This document shows positions 1 through 12,749 of a DNA stretch of 64,000 bases, in pieces; the stretch's first letter is position 1, and each line of letters starts with the position of its first letter. The stretch is taken from contig CM049985.1 in NCBI GenBank assembly GCA_016630955.3, positions 496,001 through 560,000 of the forward strand, written 5' to 3'. Made by a program: the position numbers and the translations under genes. The notes under the pieces are model-generated. The model was not told where the DNA came from and did no database searches. It was given only the letters and a program-made list of their open reading frames with translations. The DNA comes from Didymella arachidicola. Lineage: Eukaryota > Ascomycota > Dothideomycetes > Pleosporales > Didymellaceae.

Positions 1-2004
1 ATATTTCTGATACTGGGCGAGGTCAGGCCGCAGTCTGCCATGAGCAGTTCTTGCATTGTTGCACCACCCAAGCGCTCGGAAATAGCTTTTGACAGAATTT
101 GAGCGATATCGATTGTCTTCGTATCCTTGGTGAGCGATTTCAGAGACGTCCCGTTCGTAGGTGGTGAGGAAGCTGTTTGCGATGGTGCCTTGGTGAGTTG
201 CTTAGGAAAAGGGATCATCGACACGTCTAAGGCAATGACGGACTTGCACATGTATGTGAAAAGGGCAATGTGCTTCCATCCCTCCAGCCCGATCTTGACG
301 TTATTCTTCAAGATAAGCCTTTTGATCGCACAGCCATGGGTATCGTTGGTTTCGTTGGGCTCGCGTGTCACGCTGCGATTCCGTGGTGCATGTGGCATCT
401 TTGCCGCAAGAAGTCCTGCAAGGATGACTCTGATCTTCTCGTCGTTCAAATCCGCATCTTCCAGAAGGAGCTTCTTGACAGGCACGATAGCAAGCCAATC
501 AGATAATGTTAGAACATCTGCAAGTTGTAGCCTGGAACCTGTGAGGTCTAACGAAGTGACCATACCAGGGTGCGCGACTGAGCAAGCGGCTGGGTTCGAA
601 AGCTGATCGCTGATGCGCTTCAAGATGGGCGACTCGCGGAGTTGACAGCATCTTCGGTAGATGCGCAGAGGGTCAATTGTTGGCCGGTCCTGAGGTCGGG
701 GTGGTGTTGCGGTCCCTGGCGCAACGCTTCCACTGTCTGCGCTGAGGTCGCCCTCATCCCTTGTAAGCTCCATTGGTATCGAGCCGTTCTCCTCAGCCTT
801 CCTGCGCTTCTTCTCTTTACGCTCTTTCCGCTCGGCCTCGGAGCGCTTCTTCTTCTCTTTCTTCTTGTTTGGCTCTTGCTTATCATCGTCGAGCACTGTG
901 CCCTCTGGGTTTGGTTCCTGCTCAGTGCCGACAACTTCTCGCGCAACAGCAACGACACCGTCAGTCTCCTTCTCTTCAACCAAAGCGGTAGGATGCTTCA
1001 GCGCCTCGCCCTCGCCGCGCTCTTTGAGCTTGTTGTCCTTCTGTTTCTTCTTCTTTTCGTCCTTATCTACGTCGTCCCTGTACTTCGGCCCACCAGCAAT
1101 CTCTACGTCGACGCAGAAGGCAACTTTGCGCAGCTTGTTCTGATCCAGCTCGGGCACAAGACATCGTTGGCGGTTCTTGTCGACATTCATGACCTTCCTA
1201 GGGCACACGCCGCCGTTGGGGTAGACTTTGCCGGCCGTACCTACTTGAGTACCGGAGGATAGTCGTCGCAGGGCATTGGAGAGGAAATTGGCCTTGGGTG
1301 CCTGAGGTACGTATGGCTCGAGTCCTGCGCTGCCTCCAGCGGCCTGCTGTATGCCGTTGAGGGCGCCGTTGAGGGCGCCGTTGGCGGAGGGCGCAATGCC
1401 GTTGGCGCCATTTGCGGCGGCTGGTGACCCTTGGGCCTGGGTGTGTGTGGTCTGCGCAGGGGGGTTCTGCGACGAGAACTTGGAGCTTATGCTGGAGATC
1501 CACGAGTTGCGCCGTAAGCCGGACTTGGAGTCTGGCGGTGTGGTGCCGCTCTTCGTGTCGCTGCCTCGGCTAAGCATCGTCGGACGTTTGGGAGCGGGGA
1601 TCTTCTGGGGTGTCGAGGTGGCATTGTTCGCAGGAGCAGGCGCAGGTGCAGACGCAGGTGGTGAGACGGGTTTTGGGGCAGTAGGCGTCTGTGCTGGTTC
1701 AGTCGCTGCTGGCTCTGCATGGTTCTGCGGCGGTCCCGTGGGCAGACCGCCATGCGACGACGTCTTAGGCGGCGCATCTCTGGTCAGGCCCGGCGACGAG
1801 GGCGCCTGGGTGCGGTGGTGGTGGTCTGCAGTAGCAACGCTGTCAGTCAGGCCCTCTGCGCTCCGCTGGGGCCGACAAGGTGGAGCGCCCAACGTAAGCG
1901 GATATCGGCTCACCTCTCGTCGAGTTGTGCAGCCAGGAAACATCAACGCCGTGGATATCCTCCATCGCAGACGTCTGCTCATGCGAAGGCTGGACGGCTG
2001 TCAT
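1..2004 (-). CDS. Leucine-rich repeat protein, Mhp1-like (3' end outside window)
   Basis: Two exons are visible: 2004-1914, then 1825 to beyond position 1. The intron 1913-1826 (88 nt) has a GTGAGC donor and CTGCAG acceptor and joins in phase 1. I start at the ATG at 2004; a second in-frame ATG lies at 1965 (MEDIHGVD). The frame stays open upstream of 2004 but has no earlier ATG. The protein has a Ser/Pro/Ala-rich N-terminus with RNSWISSISSKFSS and FLSNALRRLSS patches. Next comes a block beginning KVMNVDKNRQRCLVPELDQ and containing KVAFCVDVEIAG, where KVAF resembles an RVxF PP1-docking motif. A Lys/Glu-rich stretch follows, then leucine-rich repeat-like sequence (LTSLDLTG..LQLADVLTLSDW). Similar fungal proteins are annotated as Mhp1-like cell-wall or microtubule-associated proteins and resemble the PPP1R37 LRR family. 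That assignment is from memory of the motif order; PP1 binding is inference. Confidence 0.75.
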
Positions 2005-3011
2005 TGTTGTTGTACGACGACCGTCGCCATCCGGTGATGCACAATGTGTGTGTTCACGGTCACGGGCGCGGCGAGCACTCTCGTCAGCGGGGTCTCGCGG
2101 GCGGCCGTTTCGCCGCAGGGTGACTGGGACTGGGGCTGATTGGAAATGCCGCGAGATGGGTAGGCCAGACAGGGTCGGCGCGGATCGTGCGGGCAGCTGA
2201 TTCAGGCGACTCGTTGTATGCGTCGTACCAAAGTCTGCCGATTGGGACAACGGTTTCGGAGAGTCTCTGTTGTTGCGATATCGACTGCTGCGTTGACGTT
2301 ATGCCCTCAGCATTTATCAGCCGGGTAGGCTACTGAACTACTCTCTGCATATGACGTCCGGCAGCGGAATCGGCTCCTCTTTCGCTCCACTTGACTGCGA
2401 GATCGACCGGACTTTTGAACCCCTAAATACTTTTTTCGCTAGCTCCAAGCTTATATAGGGACACCCTGAATCACCCAAGAGCAGCTGTCATGGTTTCAGC
2501 TGCTGACCTGACGCCGCCACGCTGAATAAATAGCTGACTGAATGACCATAAACCCAGTGCGCCGAGCTAGTGAACCCTTACCCGCAACCCCAAAACATCC
2601 GTTCGTCTGGCCGCTCCGGTGCACGATGCCACTGCGAGCAGGGAGCGCCTGCATCGGCCGAGCTAAATCGCGCTCGCCAGACAGCTGCCAGAGAATTGAG
2701 GTGCGGCTTGGCACATCAAACATGCCTTTGCCTCAGGAGTCACTCATATTCATGCAAATGAGTGGGCTGGCAGAGAGGACGGTACTTTAAGGTAGTTGCA
2801 GCAGGTTATTTCACAAGAATAATGATTCAGTGGGTATCGTAGAATGTGTTGCAACAGGCATGGTGCCGCCTGCACCTGCCGTCTCATCATCTCATTCGAG
2901 TTGTGGAAGGCTAAGTACAGTGCCCTGCCAGTACAGGTATCATCCCCCATTCATATCCAGACGCCGGGAGCCGTGCTTTTGTTCATGAAATGCGAAGTCA
3001 TGTCAAGACGC
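2005..3011. other. Intergenic interval, no gene seen
   Basis: This is about 1 kb between the start of the LRR gene and the stop of RPL5. It contains an AT-rich TATATAG sequence near 2453. No open frame here has convincing composition. The part next to 2004 presumably holds the promoter and leader of the LRR gene. Confidence 0.5.
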
Positions 3012-4090
3012 TCAAGCGTTGCGCTCGGCGATCTTGGCCTTGACCTTCTCCTCCTTCTCGGCCTTGGTAAGCTTGGTGAGCTTGTACTTCTTAGACTCGG
3101 CCTTCCAGTGGTCCTTGGACTTCTTCTCCTCGGCGCCCTCCTCCTTCTTGTAAGGATCCTCACGGATCTGCTTGTGAGCATCCTGGTAGAGCTCCTCAAG
3201 ACCGTCGGCCTCAATGTCATCGTCGATGTAGCCGGAAAACTGAGACTTGTAGCGCTCCTCATCGTCGTCGGCGAGAGTCTCCATGTACTCAGCGACGTGG
3301 CCGGCAAAGATGTACTTGCGGAGAGTCTCAGCGTCGAGCTCCTTGGACTCGATGTCGAAACCAGGGAAGCGGTTCTCGGAGTGAGGAACGAAGAGACCAC
3401 CATCGGAGGCACCCTTCATGGCACCGAAGACACGGGCACCGGTGGAGGTGCGGGTGAGACCGACGTCAAGGAAGACCTTGAAGGGGCGGCGCTCCTCACC
3501 GTCGATCTCGACGGCCTCGGTGATGTTGTACTCACCGTCAGCCTCCTCGACACCGGTGAAGTGCTCATCGAGCTCAAGCTTCTTCAGGACACGGCGGGCA
3601 AGGAGGAGACCGGTGGCGTAAGCGGCAGACCAGTTGGTCAGACCGTGGGTGATACCGTAGGCCTTGAGCTCGTGGGCGTACGCAGCCATGAAGACCTTGT
3701 CGCCGGAGATCTCGGAGGTTACGATCTGAGCAACAATGTCCTTGTTGGTGAAGCGGACGACGAGGCGGTACTTGGGCGCATTGTACTTGTTCTTCGCCTG
3801 GGTGATCAACCTCTTACGGGCATAGTAATCGGCTGCGCGCAGTCAGTATAAGTCGCTGCAAGCAAATTTGGGGGCAAACGTACTCTTTCCAGAGCGGCGG
3901 CGCTTGTACTTCACCTGGTACCTGGAGAAGTAGGCGTCGTTCTTGACAAGCTTGGACTTTTCCCAGAGTCAGCGATTTGCGCTTCAAACCCGCATTCGAA
4001 GCAACTCGCAGAGACTCCAACCAATTCGCGGGATGGACCTCACACTGAGGTACTTCGAGCGTCTACTCAGGGCATACTTACGGTGGGCAT
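3012..4090 (-). CDS. RPL5: 60S ribosomal protein L5 (uL18)
   Basis: Three exons: 4090-4082 (only ATG CCC ACC), 3956-3884 and 3832-3012. Introns are 4081-3957 (125 nt, GTAAGT..AG) and 3883-3833 (51 nt, GTACGT..CAG). The product is 300 aa, the usual eukaryotic L5 length. The spliced N-terminus reads MPTSKLVKNDAYFSRYQVKY and continues KRRRSGKTDYYARKRLITQ, the standard L5 beginning. The C-terminus is Lys-rich. L5 joins L11 and 5S rRNA in the 5S RNP and is built into the large subunit central protuberance. A tiny first exon followed by a longer first intron is common in fungal ribosomal protein genes. The gene is transcribed divergently from ARP2 across about 630 bp. Confidence 0.97.
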
Positions 4091-4723
4091 CTTGACCTGT
4101 TATTAGTCTGTCGTTCCTGGAGTCAGGACGGCAAGTTCGCGATGCGAAATAGATGGTGGGCACAAATGCGCTAGCGAGGGTTTAGCGACACTTCAGTCGC
4201 GCCTCCAGTGCTCGAGGTGGGTGACCATATGAGTGACCAGGGACTTGAACATCATAACCCCAAACTCACACGACGAGTCTTGGACCACCTTGTACAATGA
4301 GGGTCTGGATTCACGCATTCGAATCCTATTCATAACCTTCTATTGCCCTTCGAGTGCTTTGAATTGTGCGATGCTCCTGCGACCGTTGGTTTTGCGGCAA
4401 GCGTTCGAACCTGCAAATAGATAATCAATGTGAAGTATTCTACTTTGTCGATGAGGCATACAATGTGGAGGTTTCCATTCGTGCTCCCTACACTTTCCCT
4501 GGAAATGATTATGTCGCGCTGGCATGATCAATATTTGTGTTTTGGTCGAGCATGGATTGCCTGATTGAGCTCACTTCAGGTGCCCCACCACGGGGGCTGG
4601 TCCAAGTGCTCGGGCGCGGTGACGACCAACTGTCCAGGCCGCCGCACCGGAGCATACAATTAACACCGCGCCTCTCTACACCCTTCATTGCACCCCTGCG
4701 TCTTGCGTTGAGCTTCAGTAAAT
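4091..4723. promoter_or_regulatory. Divergent promoter region between RPL5 and ARP2
   Basis: This 633-bp gap separates the start codons of two divergently transcribed housekeeping genes, so it must hold both promoters and leaders. I see no clear TATA box and name no factor sites. The regulatory role is inferred from layout alone. Confidence 0.5.
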
Positions 4724-6165
4724 ATGGCGGAAGCTCCAATTGGTATGCTTTGGATCCATGCGCTCCAAGAGCGTTGCTGACACTGCATCAAGTCCTCGAT
4801 GGCGGTACCGGTTTCTTGAAGGTCGGCTATGCAGGCCAGGTATGCTCTTTCTTCAAGCCCACACTCTTATAGACTCTTCAGACCCTGACAGTATTTTGAT
4901 AGAACTTCCCGGAACACCAGTACCCTTCCATCGTTGGCCGGCCGATCCTCCGTACTGAAGAGCGCGATGCTGGCGACATTCAGCTCAAGGACATCATGTG
5001 CGGAGACGAGGCAGCAGCAGCGCGCTCTATGCTTCAGATCACATACCCTGTATGATAGCGATCCGCAATCGTTCGACATGGCAAAAGCTAATGCGCTTGA
5101 ACCCTGCAGATGGAGAACGGTATCGTCAAGCGCTGGGATGATATGACACAGCTATGGGACTACACTTTCGCCGAGAAGCTCCAAATCGATCCCACCGGCC
5201 GCAAGATCCTCCTTACTGAACCGCCGATGAACCCTCTCAAGAACCGCGAGACCATGTGCGAGGTCATGTTCGAGCGCTACAACTTTGGCGGTGTGTACGT
5301 GGCTATCCAGGCTGTACTGGCTTTGTACGCGCAAGGTTTGTCATCTGGTGTCGTTGTCGACTCTGGTGATGGTGTTACACATATCGTCCCCGTTTACGAA
5401 TCGACTGTCCTAAACCATCTCACACGCCGTCTCGACGTTGCCGGACGTGACGTAACACGTAACCTGATCTCTCTGCTTCTGCGAAGAGGATATGCACTCA
5501 ACCGTACCGCCGATTTCGAAACAGTCAGGCAGATCAAGGAGAAGCTCTGCTACGTCTCGTACGATCTTGAGTTGGACCAGCGCCTTAGCGAGGACACAAC
5601 GGTCTTGGTGGAATCATACACATTGCCAGACGGTCGTGTCATCCGTGTTGGTAGCGAACGTTTCGAGGCGCCCGAGTGTCTCTTCCAGCCTCACTTGGTC
5701 GATGTCGAGCAGCCTGGTATTGCTGAGTTCCTGTTCAATACCATCCAGTCAGCGGACGTTGATGTCAGGAGCAGCTTGTACAAGGCTATTGTGCTTAGTG
5801 GTGGTAGTAGCATGTACCCAGGTCTGCCCAGCCGATTGGAGAAGGAGCTCAAGCAGCTTTGGCTCACGAAGGTTCTCGGTGGTAACCCGGAGCGCCTCAA
5901 TGTTCGTATCTTCTCTCCGTACTACAATCAATTGCTAACAATGGCACTAGAAATTCAAGGTCCGCATCGAGGACCCACCTCGGCGACGACACATGGTTTT
6001 CTTGGGAGGTGCTGTGCTTGCGAACATTGTAAGTAGATCACAAGACATGGACCTCCAGCGATTGCTGACCTGGTCTAGATGGCCGATAAGGAGAACATGT
6101 GGATATCAAAGGCAGAATGGGAAGAACAGGGATCACGTGCGCTCGAGAAGCTGGGCGCAAGATAA
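4724..6165 (+). CDS. arp2: Actin-related protein 2 (Arp2/3 complex)
   Basis: Six exons: 4724-4742, 4793-4839, 4903-5049, 5110-5901, 5951-6028 and 6079-6165. All junctions are GT..AG and all preserve frame. The product is 389 aa, normal for Arp2. The start reads MAEAPIVLDGGTGFLKVGYA, the actin-fold phosphate-1 loop. The second nucleotide-binding segment is VVVDSGDGVTH and the adenosine-motif region is VLSGGSSMYPGL. The C-terminus is HMVFLGGAVLANIMADKENM, ending ALEKLGAR. Arp2 with Arp3 forms the template dimer that starts branched actin filaments at endocytic patches. Intron positions fall inside strongly conserved protein segments, which makes the model robust. Confidence 0.97.
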
Positions 6166-8251
6166 CCAAAACGAGAACACCTGCAGCATGCGGCTCCAGA
6201 GCAGTTTGAAAGACATGGACCTAGAAATGACAGCCAAATACTATGCAGCCGTAAGGGCACCTAAAGGCTCATCTTCCGTTGATGTGTGGTGTCTCAGCCA
6301 GCCCATTGCTCATGCGACATGGCACTGAAGGCTTCTTTCTCCTCATCACAGAAGCTGTATAACGTTGATCCTTCTTCCTTCGCGCCTCAACAGCCGCCCG
6401 CAAGCCGTCTCGACGGCGTCTTGTTGCATACAGCCAGCCGTACGGGCCGATGGTTCGACAGACGTCGATAGCTTGCTATACCCGAGCACATCCGGCTCTA
6501 TCGCTCACGCACTGCAGTCGCACGAGAAAAACGCCGCATCTATGCAGTACTACATCGATCCTAATCAACATCAGTTTCGGCAGACCTAACCACCCAATTG
6601 CCTGTAGTAACGCCACAAGGTTCCTGCAGCGGATAAACGCATCTGAATCTTGCACCTGCCACGCCATCGCATCATCAAGTTCAAACGGTAACAGCCGCCC
6701 TAAGCTGGTCGAAATCTTAGAATCGCATTTTCCCAACCCTCATCTGCCCGAGGTGCACGAAAGGCGGAGAAAGGCCGATGCGGTAACGCTTCTCTAGCCC
6801 GCACTTTAAATTTGACGCCCTGAAGCGCGGATCATGATGATGTCGTGAGCGTCTAGAGGGCTCTGGAGGCTTTGCGTAGATGTTTCTGGCCAGCAGGGAG
6901 GAAGTGGCCAGACGTAGGGTCACAGTACTCGAGAAGATGCTAGCTATGTGCAACAAAATTGATACGGAGAAGCCTGCAGTACTTTTTACCACTGGGTGGT
7001 AAAGCCCACCTCTGATCGAGCTGGGGTGTATTGTGGGCACTGTGAGAATCGCGGTCAGAGCGCATCAACGAATGGTTGTCGAGCCAATGTAGAATCTTCT
7101 ACGATCTGCGCTGGAACCAGCTTGTCATGAAACACCCATATTTGGTACCCCAGGCACGGGTACCAGCAGTGGGGTGACTTGTCGACGACACGACTTTAGG
7201 TGGCTCAGGAACCGTTCAGTCATTGACAGCCACTGATGTGCCTTTTCGCCACAATTGCCCGGCGAGCAGTGAGCACCGTCATATGAAACAAAGAACTCGA
7301 TGAGTGCGCCTATCAGCTTCTGATTCGCTCGGCCGTTACAGGCATGGAATTCATGATTTCCAGTGCGGAGGCCCCAAAGATTAGCGCCCGAGCAGCACGT
7401 GAGCTGGGTGCCGGCTTTACCGCGATGGAGACCTGCGTCATGCTACCCTGCTGCACAATGGAGCGTTACGAGTTAGACAACAATTCGCATCGCTAGCGGT
7501 TTAAGGCCCCCGCTGTGCGAACCAAGGCCAATTCAATTCTGTGATGACGCTGGTGCTGGCGTTCGCTTGACCAGGGAGGCATTAATGTAAAAACTCTATG
7601 TTCCCGCGCGGTTCGTGTGCAATAATATCGCATTGCTCTTTAATACGACACCCAACGCAGGAACACATTCTCCAAACACTCGATCCACAACGTGCACCTC
7701 AAGCTCGCGGCACTCCACCTTATTCACTTAGCAATTGTGGAGCTCACCAGTACAACGCGCCATAAAGCCGGTCCACTGCTACACCTTGCACGCGCTGCTC
7801 TGATAGCCATTTTGCCCACCACTGACAGGGCGCTGGTGCCTCCAATCCAAGAATCCCAGGGTCCACTACTCCATCCTCTTAGGGACCGACGTAGCACCAA
7901 GGCGCACCGCCAGTCAAAGATCAACAACAGGATTTCCAATAAGATTTGGGTGCGTCCCAAGCCTTGTCTTGACACCAAGCATTCCACGGCCGTCCCGCTG
8001 CTAGATATATTAGAGGCTGCCTGACTGGAACTGGGCCTGTGCTCGGTACTTTCGGATATCCTCCCATATCCTCCCTTCCTCTTCGCTACCAAGGTGATCG
8101 AGCAAACATCTCCGTTTGCACGACATTTTCTCGTTGCAACTTTCCGAAGGTCCACGTACCATCACGTCATATGAGATCCCCATCGCCTCTGCCTTCGGCG
8201 CGTTCGACTCTCTCACACCTGACCAATTCCCACAACCCCAATTCCAAGACG
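6166..8251. other. Intergenic interval, no gene seen
   Basis: About 2.1 kb downstream of ARP2. Open frames here are short with no recognisable motif. From about 7600 the plus strand becomes C/T-rich, consistent with promoter and leader of the gene starting at 8252. Confidence 0.45.
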
Positions 8252-8809
8252 ATGTCGCCTGCACGCAACATGCCCACGGTGAGCTCGCCTCTCTCGCCTA
8301 GGACGGAGCCTTTGGCAGTTCCTTCCGGTCGCCGGCGACCTCAAGTGCACTCTCGCCAGTCATCTACCACTGGCCCCGCCATGCACCTGCGACTCCCTTC
8401 TTTGCCACGCTTCCACCCCGCCAACTTTGGGACTCCCAGCTCTAGCGCTTCTGCCACGCCCGTGACTGGCCCCAACAGCCCCAATCCTCCTATATCTCCT
8501 CGATCAGGCAGCACTGTCAGCAAGTACGAAGCCCAAAAGCAGATGTACCTCTACCAGCAGCAGCTTCAGGCCAGGACCACCACTCAGGTTCGTGGATCGC
8601 TCTCTGCTCGGCCTACCAGTCCTCGTCTCGACCCTTTGGCCAGTCCTGGAGCAGTCACTCCCCTCGAACTCGAAGGCACCGACAGCTACCTCACTGCCGG
8701 AGTAAATCCCCAGGAAGCTGCTTCGCACGTGGAGAGGTTGATCCGTGAAGAAGCCAGCCGCCGTGGCGACCTCTCTCCTGGACGTACGACCTCAGTTGGA
8801 GGCAGGTGA
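8252..8809 (+). CDS. Hypothetical Ser/Pro-rich protein
   Basis: Single-exon frame of 185 aa from the ATG at 8252 (MSPARN, A at -3). The frame is open further 5', with another ATG at 8171, but that part reads like low-complexity leader. The N-terminal two thirds is Ser/Pro/Thr-rich and probably disordered, with several SP sites (SSPLSPRTEP, ISPRSGS). A likely structured stretch KYEAQKQMYLYQQQLQA looks like a short helix or coiled coil. Near the C-terminus SYLTAGVNPQEAASHVERL is followed by an acidic/basic helix. I do not recognise a named domain and assign no function. The biased but orderly codon use and preserved helices make it a likely real gene. Confidence 0.65.
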   Translation: MSPARNMPTVSSPLSPRTEPLAVPSGRRRPQVHSRQSSTTGPAMHLRLPSLPRFHPANFGTPSSSASATPVTGPNSPNPPISPRSGSTVSKYEAQKQMYLYQQQLQARTTTQVRGSLSARPTSPRLDPLASPGAVTPLELEGTDSYLTAGVNPQEAASHVERLIREEASRRGDLSPGRTTSVGGR

Positions 8810-11800
8810 CTCGCCGAACCCGCAGAACATCGTAATCGAGTGGGCAAGAAAACGCAAGTTCAAGCACAGCAGCGGTCGCAAAGGTGACATCTATGGCCTA
8901 TCTTCAGCATGATTTTTCGGAGTTTTTCACCATTTGGAGTCGGAGCATAATCGGCGTTCTATACCACCTCACCGCACATCCAGCACAACCAAAAAGTGGC
9001 TCCAGCATCACCTTAGAGTTTCCACTTTTCGCCCACTAGGCCGACAAACCGCAAAAGCAATCTCATATATGCTAGATCGAAACTCTCCTTGTCACGGTCC
9101 TACTGGGGGATCATTGGTCTACTTCTATGGTCACTGGACGAAGCGTTTTTCCTTTCTCTGCTCTTTACATCGCCCACACCCAAGTGCTGGCGTGTGTGGC
9201 CTGATCGGTCGCTTATGCATACCAAGCACCCCATTTCCCTTGCCTCAGCATGTATCGCATCTCGCCTGTCGTAGCTTGTACCAAACGCTCCGCCTACTGG
9301 CATTGAGCAAGACAGATGACGAGTCTCACTCTTAGATAGCTCAGACTGAATACATTTCTTCGAACATGCAACTCGCCTCGAAACCCAGTGCACGGCCATC
9401 CTCGAATCCTTTTGAAAAGCCGAAGGCTATTGCCACTTTTAGTGATGCCAATGTCGACATTCAAATTGGCCTTCCCAACTCGTCTTCCCAACTGCCGAGT
9501 GTGCCGTGGAGCTCGCCTCCACAGCGCTCTGTCGACTCAGAGACATCCACGATGCTCGACAAGGCTGCAACGGCACAGACTTGCATTTTCAGACGCAATG
9601 CGACCATCACTACCCAAACAGCAATGTCAACCACCTTTCTCTGAAACCCAACAGCGCAGTGGTTGTGGGCATCGCTTCGGGCCGCGCCCACAATATCCTT
9701 ACCAATCATCCCCTCAAGCCTGATCGCAGCCCTCCAAATCGGTCACTACCAGCAAGTTGCAGCAACCCACTTTACCAACTCCTACGATTCTCAAGGCGAT
9801 CAAGCCCCGAGGCAGCCCCGCCAAGCCAGCAGAGTTGGACGGTGCTCAACGAACTCCACAATCAGTTTCGCTGGCGCTCCACCATAGGAGCCAGGAGCTA
9901 CGATACCCAGACAATCGCCATATCAGATTCTGCATTAGGACGTACCCACCTTCTAGTAATGTAAGGGTGATCTTGGCGTTGGACGAATTCTGAGCATCTT
10001 CGTAAAGTGGACCTCGGGAGTCAGTACGTGCGCGACGTCGTTATGCATGTGTCGACAGGGCATTAACTGTACCACACGAAGCAAAAGAAGCAGGACATAT
10101 GGCGGCCGCATTCCTGCGACTTGGACGCTCGCGCAGACACAAAGGCGCAAAAGCAACATGCAAATACGAAGAGATTCTATTCTTGCAACGGCTTGCGCAC
10201 AGACAGTCCGACTTCCGATCGTGCTTACCCTGCATGCGGATTCGCCACGAGCGCGATTGTATGCCCGACAAGGCAGGAACTACACAGTACATTCGATGGT
10301 GTTATCGAAAGCTTGATGGCACAAATCAGCGCATTGTGGTTGGTGTATACTGATGCTTTCCTTAACAGTGTGCGGGGTGAACGGACAATCGCCCCCGGAT
10401 CGCCAGGAGAAAATTTCGAGAAGGCTGGCGGCTGCTTGCGCAAAGCAAATTGAAACCGGCTGTTGCTGAGATCTTTGACGATTGCAGCACTCAGTTTCAA
10501 GGCATCGAGTTACAACGATAACGTCAGGAAAAGCATCGAAACGGACCGGATAAAAGTCGCCGAGTCCGAGGCCGTGTTCGTTCCTAAATGGCCCCACATG
10601 TGGTTTGCTGTACGAGTACGTGCGCGACAGTAACAGCAGAAGGTGCACCCAGTCACCGCTCATCTTTGCGACGAGTAAGTCTGATATCAGCGTGATCGGG
10701 CTCTAACCGAGCTTCGCTGCCAGCGATCTCTTCACGAATTTTTGGAGTCCCTCCCGATCATTCGGTGGCGGCTTGATGTCGAACGAGTAAGCGAGGGAGG
10801 AGCGCATGATAAGATAAACAGTATCACTGTCCCAGCACCAGCAATTTCGTGCACCGGCTGCACTTACTAGATGATCGCGATTCGCAGACCCCCGGCAGGA
10901 GCTGTTTGGGTAAGAGAAACAACGCCGGCTAGGTAAGGTGAATTGGCTGCTGCTTGGCTCACCCAAGTCGCGTCCACCTGCTCCGAGGTTACCGCCCTAG
11001 CACCAGCCTGAAGCCAGCATCAACAAAGATGCGACCGATCTGTCCTTGGGACGAGATAATAGTCGAATCACAGACGTCTGTAGAAGCGTGAATGCTACTG
11101 TGATGAGCATCACGATCACCGATTTCTCTCTGCTGCCTCACTAATTCAACGCGCAAGCGGGAGATTCGTTCTTTTGTGGAAATTTACTTTCGCTCCGTGT
11201 GGGCGCTCCATCAAATCGAGGTTCACCGATTCCGCGCGCGTAGCGGTCGATCGAATCAACAGTTTTGCAAGGGAACCTGGAATGTGATGTTGGAGCAACG
11301 CTCGGCTATTACGTCAGTGGCGTTGAATGCTGTGCTTTAGCGTGGATCCCCAGTGTTAACTGGTTGTGGACAGGTCGTTCTCATCACCCTCAAACTGCCG
11401 GTCGGCACCTGCAAAACTGCATGCCCCGCTGGAGAGACTGGTGAAAATGTGTCTCGCAACTTTGAGAACCAAAGTCCGGCTTCTTCCACAGCTGCACCCG
11501 CAATTCCCGAGTATACTGCCGCAAGGACCCCAGTAACCAATACGTATGCGTGTCTGTCAAGTTGGCTCAAAGGACCGAATGCTGTCATGGGCAATCATCA
11601 GCTTTTGCATATCCTCATTTCCCCATGTTCTAACCCCGCGTTCGAGAGAGCACCGTTGTTGCACATTTTGTCGATCTTGGTGGCGGCAATCAAGGAGCGC
11701 GACTACAGGATAGGTCCCTGAATGAGTGAGAACACGATTAATCCTAGAACAACCAATAAGAGCACGCAAATGTAGGAGTTGGCCATTCAGAAACCTCAAG

Positions 11801-12749
11801 AAACGTCTGTAGGCCACCTCGTATTCTCATTCATTCATGCACCCACCTTGTAGGTGTGAAATGACTGCAAGTCGTTACAGGTAGTGCCTGATAATCTGCC
11901 GCCTGCAGCTTGACTAGTTGTGGAGCAGTGCCAAGGTTAGGGGTGCTAAGAGTATTGGTTATCACCGTGACTGTCTACTATGGTATGTTCCATCGATGAG
12001 CATCACAGTGCATCGTTACTTTGCGCACTCATCGCGCTTTGCGCTGGTCATCATTCACGCACTATCTCACATGCGAAGCACGTCTTCGCTCACCAGGTTG
12101 GGCATCAATACCTTGACGACCCTCGCTGAACACAGACTTCGTCGCAGTGCACACAGTGGTGCGCCGAACATCCATCTGGTCCTGTGAATATAATTACCGG
12201 GAGACAGAGGGCTTGCTCGCCACAGCTTCTTCGATGTCGTGCGCGCCGTTGTGCAGGAAGGATTGTATTCAACGTCAACATGCATGTCAGAAGTGCTGTG
12301 TATTGAACTGTGAAGGAAATGTGGGTACAGAAGGATGGGCGCATAGGGCGGCAACGGCACGCATAAGTGATCACCGAGGACTGAACTGGTGCAGCCTGAA
12401 TTCTTCTTACTTCGGGCATTGTGGACACGTCCTATGATATTGTCACTTGCGCTTACGAACACACACACACGTATGTGCAAGGTATTGGGAATTGTGGTGA
12501 ACACTCTCAGCTCTTCCAACCGTTCCTAAATCCAATTCTCAACACCCTGTACCGAAAATTCATGCAGAAAAGAGTACAAACATATGACAACGCGCCCTGT
12601 TTCCCTGGACGACATACTGAGAGCATTTTGGTCGCAGCTACAGCGTATCCAAGCACGGTTCTCTCTGGTAGAGGATGACGCCATTGCTACCTAGGCGTAG
12701 TCCAATGTCTGCACCGAATAGAGGCCGAGCCTTCACGAAAGTGTGAAGC
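8810..12749. other. Gene-poor interval
   Basis: About 3.9 kb with no gene I can support. Overlapping short frames at 9366-9993 are Ser/Pro-rich but switch frame without usable splice signals. A degraded MITE lies at 11710-11852. A short CA-repeat occurs near 12461. Confidence 0.45.
11710..11852 (+). mobile_element. Degraded MITE, same family as the pair at 26.5-26.9 kb
   Basis: The right half matches the 26743-26887 copy closely: the GGCCATTCAGAAACCTC block, the TATTCTCATTCATTCATGCA block and the terminal CACCTTG followed by TA at 11851-11852. The left half is only loosely similar and the left terminal repeat is not clean. It is an old, diverged copy. The left boundary is approximate. Confidence 0.7.

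Noticed and set aside
642..1262. Hydrophobic 206-codon plus-strand frame that looks like a membrane protein
   Set aside because: Antisense of the Lys/Glu-rich part of the LRR protein; Leu/Phe-rich antisense of Lys/Glu codons is expected.
2844..3851. 335-codon plus-strand frame
   Set aside because: It is the antisense shadow of RPL5, whose minus-strand protein is unmistakable.
8039..8251. N-terminal extension of the small Ser/Pro-rich protein
   Set aside because: The first codon of the longer frame is not supported, and the stretch reads like leader; the ATG at 8252 has better context.
9366..9993. Ser/Pro-rich overlapping plus-strand frames
   Set aside because: Protein-like patches switch frame repeatedly without usable introns; not enough to call a gene or pseudogene.
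11337..11721. Overlapping frames on both strands of similar length
   Set aside because: Both strands look equally open, and neither has a domain or good start context.
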